A model generated the notes under the pieces. The model was not told where the DNA came from, did not search any database, and saw nothing but the letters and a program-made list of their open reading frames with translations. A DNA stretch of 64,000 bases from Leptodactylus fallax (taxonomy: Eukaryota; Chordata; Amphibia; Anura; Leptodactylidae). Below, in pieces: positions 12,801-24,800 of the stretch. The translations under genes were made by a program, and so were the position numbers. The stretch spans positions 1,485,001-1,549,000 of the forward strand of contig CAMRHE010000354.1 of NCBI GenBank assembly GCA_947044405.1. Direction: 5' to 3'. Position 1 is the stretch's first letter; every line of letters begins with the position of its first letter.

Positions 12801-15800
12801 GCTAACAAAAACATGGCTACAGTCTACTGAACAAAGCTCCACACTTGTCCACAGGTCATGTGTGGTATTGCAGCTCAGCTGCGGTATCACATACAAATCT
12901 ATGAACAAGTGTGACGCTGTTTTATGAAGTACACAGCCACGTTTTTCCCAAAACTGTAAAACCCCTATAATTGAAGGGATAAAGCATGGTTCCCTTTAAA
13001 CAATTTCAAGCTGTAGGCTGGCATCTTCACATGATTTACTAAGAACAGTCATTTACATTTTTCTTAGGAATCAAGAGTTCATGAGAGGATGATGTAAAGA
13101 ACTATAAGATAAGATAAAGGCTTCCTCAGAAGAGAGACATAAGTACAGATAGTAAACCAAACACAAGCGGAAAATCTAGAAAACACAGGATATCCCCTCC
13201 ACAAGAATGGTATGTCTGCTAGAATGGTATGGTGCAGGGAATAGGAGATATGCTGGGAACAGTGGACACTAGTCTAGGGGGCAGCACGGATACCCACCTA
13301 ATCTGCTTGGCCACCTCTTCCAGTGACACTTTCTTCTTGATAGCAATGTGTGACAGGTGAAGGACAGCCATGCCCAAGCTCTCATTCTTGAACTTGTGGA
13401 CGTCCTGCTCGGAGTGGAAGTCCTTCAGCGATACCACATCATTCACAAAGTCAAACTTGCCCTGCAAGAAACTCAAAGTCAGCTGATACATTTGTGTGAT
13501 GTGGACAAGTCTTGTGGGCTATGCCAAATAGGCAGATTTAAAGAGCCTTGCCAGTATGCGCCCCGGTGCCAGAGATATCGGTGCCATAATTAACAGCACT
13601 GATATCTCTGCCACCAGGGTGCGTACCAGCAAAGCTGACAGTACGATGAATTCGGTGCACTGTCAGCTTTCTAGCCGTATAAAATACCACTGATGTCAGA
13701 GGACATGAAAAGGTCCTCTTTAACCACTTCAGTGCCAGGCCAATTTCTCTGGTTCAGGACCAAACACATTTTTATCATTTGGGTTATTCAACTAATTTTT
13801 GTGTCTTTTTTTGGTGACACATAGGGCTTTAGTTTTATTTTTTGCATGTTTTTAATTTTTTTTTTTATATCCAGGAAAATATTAAAAGAGGGAGGAAAAG
13901 AAAAAGTGTCTGTTTTTCACATTTCACTTTTTTTTTTTTTTTTTAAATATTACAAAATGCTACTAAAAAAATTTTTAAAAATAGTTTTCCATGGGGCGTG
14001 GCTAGCGCGCGACATGGACGGTCGCATGTGAGCGGAGCTCCGGCTAGAGCCGCTCATCCATCCTGAAATCCATCCTTGCTTACCGGTGCCCGGGTTCGCT
14101 GTCCGCTGGAACGCACTTCTGAGGCCCTCCTCCTGGTTCCAGAGCTCCCGTTCTGCCGGTGTCCTTCTCCGTTGGGTAGTAGTCGGTGATCGCTACACGT
14201 GGCCGGCGGCCATACACTCCCGCTGCCGGAGCCGCTCTGTCCCGCGCTGCTGTGGCCTGGAGCTGGGGTGGAGCTGCTGTTCTGGGGCTGCGCTCGTGGG
14301 CCGGCCTGGGCTGTGCAGGCACCGCTGGGGCCGCTGGTCCTGCTGGCACCCGGACGGCGGTCTCCCCTCTCTCCACGTGGCGGGCGGCCATTTTAACCCT
14401 GACCGGTTTGGCCATCTGCTGATGAGGGGGCGCTGAGTCTGGCGTTCCTGGCGAGCTGAGCCTATCTCTGACGGTTCCCTCTATCCCTGCCTGGAAGTTT
14501 GGGAGCCGGCATTCCTCTCTCCTCCTTGCTGCTGGGCACGATAGGACCATCCCCTGGCTCCTCTGGGCAGTAGTGCAAGGCAATATCTGTGGCAGCCATC
14601 AACTGTCTCTGACCCATTGAAGGTGTGTGCCTCTGTACGATTTATCGTCCTGCTGACTGCTTCTCTGGAAGGCTTTACTTATAATCCAGTGACGGTTGCT
14701 GTATGTGCTATTGGACTGTTGAGTTACCATCTGTCCTCCTCTAGTTCCTCCTGGCAATCTATCTACTCCATCACTTCGCTACTGGCCTTCTTGGAGGCCT
14801 TACTTATAATCCAGTGACTGTTGCTATCGGCACTATTGGATCGCTGAGTTGCCATCCGTTCCCTCTTAGTTCCTCCTGGCAATCTATTTATTTCATTACT
14901 CTGCTGACGGCTCTCTCTTGGAGACATCGCTTATAATCCAGAGTCTGTTGCCATCGATACTATTGGACTGTTGAGTTACTGTCTGTCCTCGGCTGGCTTA
15001 TTGGCCCTGGTGGCCTGACATAGAGGCTCCTACTGTGCAACTGCTATTAGCCAGAGACCTTGTCTATAATCCTCTGGGGCCGGCCAGGTCTTGCTACAAT
15101 CACACCTCCTCCTCTGCCAACATATCCACCCGTACGGAACGCAGGAAGAGCGGCCGCCGACTCTCTAAAATGAGTCGCCCGCAATCAACCTCTGTCTCTG
15201 ATCGCCTGAGGGGGTTCTCCAGGGCAGCATCCTCTTCTACATCACCATCGCTTGAGGCAGCCTCTCCTGCCCTTCCAGAGGAGGACCCCGAGCCCACTTT
15301 AAAGCAAGTTACTGGACAGCTACTGGAGGCGATCCATGCCGGCACTTCCTCGCTGACCGGGAAAATTGAGGAGGTAAAAATCGACCTGGGCCTGCTCCGT
15401 CAGGACTTTCAGACCTTGCGAGGCAGGGTGTGTGAGGTGGAGGATCGGGTCTCTCAGGTAGAGGACACTGTTAACCCACTTCCTGACAAACTCCAGGAGC
15501 TGGAGAGAGCTGCAAGTTTGTGGACCCAGCGTGCGGATGACTTGGAGAATAGATTGCGACGAAACAACCTCCGTATCCTGGGCCTGCCGGAGCGGGCGGA
15601 GGGTGAAGATCCTCGGGCCTTTGTGGAGGGGTGGCTGAAAAATGTCCTGCCGGAGGCTCACTTCTCACCAATATTTGCAGTGGAACGGGCCCATAGGGTT
15701 CCGGCTAAACCGCCGCCTCAGGGCGCACCTCCTCGACCCTTGTTGGCCCGTCTGATTAACAGCACGGATCGGGATATGGCGTTGCGGGCTGCGCGCCAGG

Positions 15801-18800
15801 CCGGCGAGCTTAAGTACAACGGAGCAGCAGTGGCCATGTTTCCAGATTTCTCGGCGGCTCTCCAGAAGACCCGAGCATCCTTCGTGGCCGTTAAGAGGCG
15901 GTTGAGAGAAAAGGCTATACAATACTCCATGATTTACCCAGCACGTCTTCGGGTCGTCCATGACGGCAGGTCCCTTTTCTTTACTTCACCGAGGGATGTG
16001 GAGGACTGGCTATCTCTTCTTCCTCGATCTCCGAGACGATGATCCTGACGGCGTGTGGTGAGAGGTCCGATCGGACCATACATAAGGACTTATGTATTAC
16101 GGGATGCTCTTGTTTATTGCATAAGTAGTTTTATGAAAAGTGCGGTTCTGTTATTATAGTATCCTGTAGTCTTATAGTTACCTGGGCTGGCGACCCCCGG
16201 GGCGCCGGTGTATCTCATTTACTCATGTGAACCTGGCTCTGTTGAATAGTATATCTCCTAGCCTAGTGATTATCCATACCTTTAAGACAGTGCCCCGTAT
16301 ACCAACCACTGTGGGTGCACTTCTTCCCCCGTTAATTGTAGCCACGGTTAATTTAACAAATATTGTTTGTTTATGCCAGTAGTATGTCTCACACCCTTTA
16401 GGGGTGTAATGGTTCATTTCGTTTGTATATGGTTCTTAGGTTGCTGCACACCACTTTGTGTTTCACTCAGCCACGTGCTACACACTCATAGGCGGGTCAC
16501 TTTTGGGGTCCTGAATTGCCATGATTACATTACACTCTTAGACGACCATGGCGTCCTTTAGTGTACTATCTTGGAATGTGAGGGGCCTGGGTAGCCCACG
16601 AAAGAGGTCGTTGGTTTTCTCTCAGATTAGGAGGGCTGACCCACACCTCATATGCCTTCAGGAAACTCATTTGGTTCCAGATAATTCCAGGCGACTTCAG
16701 AAGCCATGGGTTCAGTGGGCGGCTCACTCTACACACACTTCCTATTCCAGGGGGGTGTCCATCTTGGTGCATCGTAGACTCAGGTGGGAGCCAGGCCTCA
16801 TTGTAAGGGACCCCGAGGGACGATACGTTTTTGTCCAGGCCTGGGTTGACTCTGTCCTGTATGTTATCCTGGGTGTGTACTTGCCACCGGCGTCTGATCT
16901 TGCTGTGCTCCAGCAGGCTGCGCAGTTTGCGACCCGATTCCCTGGGGCTATTGCATTATGTTTGGGTGACTTTAACAAAGTTATGGATATTGCATTGGAT
17001 CGGTTCTCCGCGGAGCCAGGTTCCCCCTCTCTGCCTCGCCCTACTACAATGGCCGGAGTGATCCGTGAATTGGGGTGGTTGGATTTGTGGCGGGTCCGGT
17101 TTCCGGAGGCCCGCACCTTTTCCTGTCACTCTGCCAACAGACATACTCTGTCCAGGATTGACCATGCTTTTGGAAATACTAAAGCATATTCTTTGTTGCA
17201 GACCATATCCTATTTACCCAGGGCAGTGTCTGATCATTCCCCGTTGTTGGTCCAATTAAATAGTAGTACGGCTGCTAAGCCACGACAGGGTTGGCGAATC
17301 CACCCATTTTGGTTGAAACTATTTGTACCACATGATCGAATACCTGATCAACTTCAGACGTTTTTGACCATTAATTCCCCAAACACTTCTCCGCTCCTCT
17401 TATGGGAAACTATGAAGGCATATCTTAGGGGTTGTATTAAGTCCTCCATTTCCTTTGTAAAGAGGGAATCCTCGCTGTTGGAGACCACCTTGGCGACCCA
17501 GTGTGCCTCGCTCGAAGCCGCATACGTGGCTAATCCAACTGATGAGGCTAAGTCTCAATGGTTGCAGACGGGTAGACAATATCTGCATATACTGCATGAC
17601 AAGGCACGTAGGTCTCTGTTTTTTAGCAAACAGAAGTTTTACGAACTCGGCAACCAGTCGAGCAGCTTTCTAGCTCAACTGATACATCAAAACACAGCCT
17701 CACCTGCAATACTACGAGTACATTCAGAGACGGGGGAGGTACTGTCCAATAGCTTGGCCATTAGTGACAGATTTTATAGGTATTACAGTGAGTTATACCT
17801 CTCCAAGCTTAGAGTCACTGACGGAGAGCTTGCCACCTATTTGGGCTTGATCCCCCTTCCTACATTGTCAGAAGACCAACGTGAATTTTTAGATTCCCCT
17901 TTTACGCTAGAGGAGCTATCGGGTGCCCTGGCAGATATGGCAAGGGGCAAATCGCCGGGTCCGGACGGCATCCCGGTGGAGGTTTATGCCCAGTATGGGG
18001 GCCTGCTTCTCCCGGTGTTGCTTGACTGTTATAACGCTGCCTTTGTGGGTCCCAGTCTCCCGGAGTCCTTTTATGACGCCACCATTATCCTGTTACTTAA
18101 GCCTGACAAGGATCCGCTGGACTGTGGCTCATATAGGCCTATATCACTGCTTAATATAGATTATAAACTCCTTACTAAAATGTTGGCGAAAAGGCTAAAT
18201 TCTGTTGTTCTCGACCTTGTCCATCCGGATCAGACAGGCTTTATGCCTGGAAAATCCACATCGGATAATCTTAGAAGGGCTCAGGTGATAACTCAGATTG
18301 GGGCATCATCCTCACATGACTGGGCGATGGCTTCTTTAGATGCAACAAAGGCGTTCGACTCTGTCGAGTGGCCTTTTCTATTGCAGGTGTTGCGAGGATA
18401 CGGATTTGGAGAGGGGTTTGTTACCTGGATTTCCCTTCTATACTGTTCCCCTAGAGCGGCACTGTCCATTAATGGCGCGTTGTCTTCCTACTTTCCTTTG
18501 GGTAGGGGTACAAGACAAGGATGTCCATTGTCACGGCTACTGTTTGCTCTGGCGGTGGAACCCTTGGCAATACTGCTTCGGAATGACCCCATATATAAAG
18601 GCATAGTGATAGGCACCCGGGAGGAGAGAACAGCACTATATGCCGATGACTTACTCCTGTTTATGAGCGACCCCTCCCGGTCTCTGCCCAGAGCCATGGC
18701 TATAATTGATGAATTTGGTAATTATTCTGGCCTACGGACCAATTGGACTAAGTCCTCATACATGCATATTGGCCGTGCGTCAAGTGTAGCTGAGGGGAAT

Positions 18801-21800
18801 GTGGTATGTGGATTGACTACAGTCTCAACCTGCAAATATCTGGGCATCTTTATATCTAGGGACCATAGGTGTTTTTTGGAACAGAACATCTTTCCGCTCA
18901 TCTCGCACTTTAGGGTTAAGTTTAATCTTTGGGCTACACTGCCTTTGTCGGTGGCTGGTAGAATCAACCTAGTTAAAATGATAGTACTACCCAAATGTCT
19001 ATATGCTATAAGCCATTCTGCTGTGTCCGTGCCCCTTAGATTTTTTAAACAAATGGACTCCCTCATTATCTCCTTTATATGGGGAAACTCTAGATCTAAG
19101 CTTAGGTTGTCATCTCTACAACGACCAAAGCAGCTCGGGGGCACATCACTCCCTGATCTGTTTCTTTACTACCTGGCAGGACAGCTCCGTTTTATTAGGA
19201 AGTGGCTCTCATCTGATCCCCTACCGAGGTCCGAGGCACATCTGGCTCACCACCTGGGTCTGCATAATCTGTGGCCGGTGTTGGAACACCCGGCCTTGTT
19301 TAGGGGGAAATTGTTGCCCATCCATGCCCTGGCGGGACAGGTCTGGCGTCAGGCGAAAAAGGTGTCCACTTATTCTGATATACCTGCGGAGACCCCGCTT
19401 TGGCACAACCCTGGTCTGCCGACGTTATTTGCCCTGCCTGGCGCCCGGGCCTGGTCGCAGTATGGCGTGTCCTCTCTTAGTGACCTGTACATACAAGGGG
19501 TTTTTAAAACGTTTGACTCGCTAAGCTCCTCCTATGGCATCCCTAGAACGCAGTTCTTTAGATATCTACAGATTAGACATGCACTTTCTTCTCAGTTCCC
19601 GGATCGATTGGACAATATATCTGAGTATCCGCTTATCGGCATACTTCGCTCACAGGGCCCTGGGGGTTTGATATCTACTTTATATGCACATCTGATACAG
19701 GCCAAGGTGTCCACTTTGGACGCCCCGGCCTTGACGCGATGGAGCATAAATATCCCAACTCTCACAGATGAGATGTTTCAAGATATCCTTGAATCTCCTC
19801 AACATGTGTCACCTTCAGCTAACAACAAACTGATTCAAACGTATATTCTACACCAATGTTACTTGACACCTTCCCGTCTATACAAAATGGGACGTCTGCC
19901 CAACCCCGGATGCCTTAGGTGTCTTTGTCCACAGGCAGACTTTTGGCATATGATTTGGGAATGTCCGATCATACAATGTTTTTGGAAAGGGGTCGTGGAT
20001 CTCCTGGCGGAAGTTCTGGCTAAACCTATACCATTAACCCCAGAGATATGCCTTTTCGGCGTATTAGATGAAGAAATATGGCAACACCATGTTAGAATCC
20101 TTTTGAGGGAGTCTTTATTTTATGCTAGGAAAGCTATCGCACTGCGATGGATGGCTCCGAAACCCCCATCAGTATCTCAGTGGAAGAAACTTGTTAATAC
20201 TGTTCTTCCTTATAACCAGATTGTGTATAAAGGGAGAGGGTGCCCTCAGAAATTCCATAAGGTGTGGGGAACATGGTGCAATTCTCCGGTAACCCAATAT
20301 ACGGCTCCCTCATTGCGCTCTGCCATTAATTTACTCATGCCGTGAGGGGTGCGAGACACCGGGAGTATCCACGACCTCTCATTTTGGAGTGTATCCTTGT
20401 TGTTACCCTTGACTTATTGACTGCATGTTTTGTACATGATAACTGATGTATACAGTATTACGCATGTCCTGATTATATTCTTTCTGTACCGAGTCTACGT
20501 TATATGGTCCGGATGGGACGAGGACCTGGCGAGGTGGGATGTGGTGCGTTGAGTGAATTTACATTGAAATTCTCGTTTTTTGGTGCGCAACATGTTATGT
20601 ATTTGTTTTGATTTCTTTTCCTTTGTCTGATACGCAATTTTCAATAAAACGAGTTTAAAAAAAAAAAGTTTCCCACCCCCGTTGCGAAAATTTTTATTTT
20701 GCTTTGTTTTGTGGGGGGGGGGGCAAAAACCCAAAAAGGGGGGGGGTTATGGCCTAAAAAAAAAAAATATTAAAAAAAAAATAAAAAAAATAAAAAAAAA
20801 AATTTTGGCCCCCCAAAAAAAAAAAAAAAAACTTTTTGGACCAAAAAAACATTTTTTTTTTTTTTGGGGGGGGAGCCCCCCTGTAAAGAGTTTTTTACCT
20901 TCCCCCCGGTTAAAGGGGGAAAAGCGTCCCGCCCCCGGCCCCCCTCCTGTGCTGGGGGCCCTCCCCCCCCCCCCCCCAGCTCTAACAGTCTCTAATCCCC
21001 GGTGAATCACATGACCGCCGGCTTAGAGGGTAAACCACATCAAGGCAGTGTATACAGCGCTCATTGAATGCTGTATACACAGCGATCGGGAAGGCAGGAG
21101 CGGTAATAAACCATCCCTGCCTTCTCTACAGGAGCTCCGGCTGTAGTAACAGGCGGCTCCACGCTTCTGCAGCTGCAAAATTTCGTGCAGCTGCTTAAAA
21201 TGACAAGGACGTACGGGTACGTTCTTGCAGAACAACAGAGCCACCACCCAGATGTAAATACCCAATGGGTGGTCTAGAAGTGGTTAAAGGGCGCTGCCAA
21301 CCTGATGAAGTGCGTTCATAAAAAGCTTAAAAAGGTAACCTGTCATGCTGTTAGGGACTACTAAACCGCCAGCATATCAATAGGTATGGGTTTAAGGTCC
21401 CAAACCTCATTACCAGACCGCCGCTTGCTGCTAGTATTCTCAGGAATCAAGGCTTGAAGATGCCTAGTGTTCACTGAGGAACTCTGGCGCAGGCTTCACT
21501 GTGCATGCTCTGTACTTTGGGCACGCACATAATGAAGAGAGGTATACTGATACAGACTTCTCTGGATGCAATGCACATGCGCCAGAGTCCCTCAGTCCGG
21601 TGTCCACATCTCAGTGGTCACTGGGCATCTTCAAGCTTTAATTCTCAAGGATATTGGCAATGACCGTCCGTAGGATGCAAAGGTTTAGGATCCTAAACCC
21701 CAGCATGCTAGTAGTTTAGTGGTCCCAAGCAGCCTAGTTTACGAAGGTCTGTCTCATCAGTGCCTACAATTTAAGAACAGAGATGTTCCCCCTGCAGAAC

Positions 21801-24800
21801 ATGCCATCATGTAATACCAGATTCCTCCTGTAGGGACACAACTACAGCATCTGTATATAGAGCTCAAGGGGTATCACATTCTGTATGGCAGGATTACTAG
21901 GTGTTTACTAAGTTGTGGGTAGACTTATTCAGCATGTACATGGACCTTATGTAGATTGTTACCTGCTCAAACAGGTACTCAAAGGATGCCAAGTCCAGGA
22001 TGGCGCTAGACTGCTCAGCCCGACCCTTGTCTTCGCTGTCACTGATCTTGGGGACGTTGCGACAAACAACCGGTTCCTTCTCATTCATCCCATGCCAGTT
22101 CCTGAAATAATACCTGCAAGTGCCAGAAGAGAGATAGATATTATTAATGGGTCCTATAGAAGTCATACATAGCAGATATGAGGAGAGGATATAAGGAGTA
22201 ATAGGAGGAGATACACTACCGTTCAAAAGTTTGGGGTCACCCAGACAATTTTGGGTTTTCCATGAAGACTCACACTTTTATTTATCAAATGAGTTGCAAA
22301 ATGAATAGAAAATATAGTCAAGACATTGACAAGGTTAGAAATAATGATTTTTATTTGAAATAATTTTCTCCTTCAAACTTTGCTTTCGTCACAGAATGCT
22401 CCATTTGCAGCAATGACAGCATTGCAGACCTTTGGCATTCTAGCTGTTAATTTGCTGAGATAATCTGGAGACATTTCCCACCATGCTTCCAGAAGCCCCT
22501 CCCACAAGTTGGATTGGCTTGATGGGCACTTTTTGCGTACCATACGGTCAAGCTGCTCCCACAACAGCTCAATGGGGTTGAGATCTGGTGACTGCGCTGG
22601 CCACTCCATTACAGATAGAATACCAGCTGCCGGCTTCTTCCCTAATAGTTCTTGTATAATTTGGAGGTGCTTTGGGTCATTGTCCTGTTGTAGGATGAAA
22701 TTGGCTCCAATCAAGCGCTGTCCACAGGGTATGACATGGCGTTGCAAAATGGAGTGATAGCCTTCCTTATTCAAAATCCCTTTTACCTTGTACAAATCTT
22801 CCACTTTACCAGCACCAAAGCAACCCCAGACCATCACATTCCCTCCTCCATGCTTGACAGATGGCGTCAGGCACTCTTCCAGCATCTTTTCAGTTGTTCT
22901 GCGTCTCACAAATGTTCTTCTGTGTGATCCAAACACCTCAAACTTCGATTCGTCTGTCCATAACACTTTTTTCCAATCTTCCTCTGTCCAATGTCTGTGT
23001 TCTTTTGCCCATATTAATCTTTTCCTTTTATTAGCCAGTCTCAGATATGGCTTTATCTTGGCCACTCTGCCCTGAAGGCCAGCATCCCTGAGTCGCCTCT
23101 TCACTGTACAGTCATGGCCAAAAGTTTTGAGAATGACACAAATATTATATTTTCACATGATCTGCTGCCCTCTGGTTTTTATGTGTGTTTGTCAGATGTT
23201 TTTATCACATACAGAAATAGAATTGCATTCATATTATGAGTAACAGAAGCTTATATTGACAGTTAGAATGAGTTAATGCAGCAAGTCAATATTTGCAGTG
23301 TTGACTCTTGTTCTTCAGGACCTCTGCAATTCTCCCTGGCATGCTCTCAATCAACTTCTGGACCAAATCCTGACTGATAGCAGTCCATTCTTGCAGAATC
23401 AATGCTTTAATTTTGTCTGAATTTGTTGGTTTTTGTTTGTCCACCCGTCTCTTGATGATTGACCACAAGTTCTCAATGGGATTAAGATCTGGGGAGTTTC
23501 CAGGCCATGGACCCAAAATCTCTATGTTTTGTTCCCTGAGCCATTTAGTTATCACCTTTGCTTTATGGCAAGGTGCTCCATCATGCTGGAAAAGGCATTG
23601 TTGAGCGCCAAACTGCTCTTGGACGGTTGGGAGAAGTTGCTCTTGGAGGACATTCTGGTACCATTCTTTATTCATGGCTGTGTTTTTAGGCAAGACTGTG
23701 AGAGAGCCGATTCCCTTGGCTGAGAAGCAACCCCACACATGAATGGTTTCAGGATGCTTTACAGTTGGCATGAGACAAGACTGGTGGTAGCGCTCACCTC
23801 TTCTTCTCCGAATAAGCTGTTTTCCAGATGTTCCAAACAATCGAAAAGGGGATTCATCAGAGAAAATGACTTTACCCCAGTCCTCAGCAGTCCACTACCT
23901 GTACCTTTTGCAGAATATCAGTCTGTCCCTGATGTTTTTTCTGGAGAGAAGTGGCTTCTTTGCTGCCCTCCTTGAGACCAGGCCTTGCTCCAAGAGTCTC
24001 CGCCTCACAGTGCGTGCAGATGCACTCACACCTGCCTGCTGCCATTCCTCAGCAAGCTCTGCACTGCTGGTAGCCCGATCCCGCAGCTGAAACACTTTTA
24101 AGAGACGGTCCTGCCGTTTGCTGGTCTTTCTTGGGCGCCCTGGAGCCTTTTTGGCACCAATGGAACCTCTCTCCTTGAAGTTCTTGATGATGTGATAGAA
24201 TGTTGACTGAGGTGCAATCTTTCTAGCTGCAATACTCTTCCCAGTTAGGCCATTTTTGTGCAGTGCAATGATGACTGCACGTGTTTCTTTAGAGATAACC
24301 ATGGTTAACAGAAGAGAAACAATGATGGCAAGCACCAGCCTCCTTTTAAAGTGTCCAGTGGTGTCATTCTTACTTAATCATGACAGATTGATCTCCAGCC
24401 CTGTCCTCATCAACACCCACACCTGTGTTAATGGAGCAATCACTGAAACGATGTCAGGTGGTCCTTTTAAGGCAGGGCTGCAATGATGTTGAAATGTGTT
24501 TTGGGGGATAAAGTTCATTTTCTAGGCAAATATTGACTTTGCAAGTAATTGCTGTTAAGCTGATCACTCTTTATAACATTCTGGAGTATATGCAAATTGC
24601 CATTAGAAAAACTGAAGCAGTAGACTTTGTAAAAATTAATATTTGTATCATTCTCAAAACTTTTGGCCATGACTGTAGACGTTGACACTGGCGTTTTGCG
24701 GGTACTATTTAATGAAGCTGCCAGTTGACTTGTGAGGCGTCGATTTCTCAAACTAGAGACTCTAATGTACTTGTCTTGTTGCTCAGTTGTGTAGCGGGGC

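Larger units (their letters stand above)
13991..20668 (+). mobile_element. Near-complete L1-type non-LTR retrotransposon
   Basis: About 6.7 kb: GC-rich 5' UTR starting GGGGCGTGGCTAGCGCGCGA, ~126-bp monomers (14667-15045), ORF1 (15170-16042), a 505-bp spacer, ORF2 (16548-20345), a 3' UTR with AATAAA (about 20643) and a short A-tail. Flanks AGTTTTCCA (before) and AGTTTCCCA (after the tail) may be an imperfect target duplication. It is antisense to TYK2, in intron 4. Assigned to the L1/Tx1 superfamily from the ORF1 coiled-coil/RRM plan and the APE-type endonuclease plus reverse transcriptase. Confidence 0.88.
13720..21287. mobile_element. TTAA-flanked DNA element split by the L1 LINE
   Basis: Left end TTAA-CCACTTCAGTGCC at 13720 and right end CTAGAAGTGG-TTAA at 21287 are complementary (CCACTTC/GAAGTGG), with TTAA at each edge, as in elements that duplicate TTAA targets (piggyBac or Kolobok type). 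Own sequence is 13724-13990 and 20669-21283; the middle is the LINE. No transposase seen. Confidence 0.5.

Noticed and set aside
14080..14583. 167-codon minus-strand frame over the GC-rich LINE 5' UTR
   Set aside because: Antisense to the LINE, no similarity to known proteins, explained by GC-rich composition.
15035..15169. Upstream ATG extending LINE ORF1 by 45 residues
   Set aside because: The extension falls in the 5' UTR monomer region; the ATG at 15170 has better context and fits L1 ORF1 layout.
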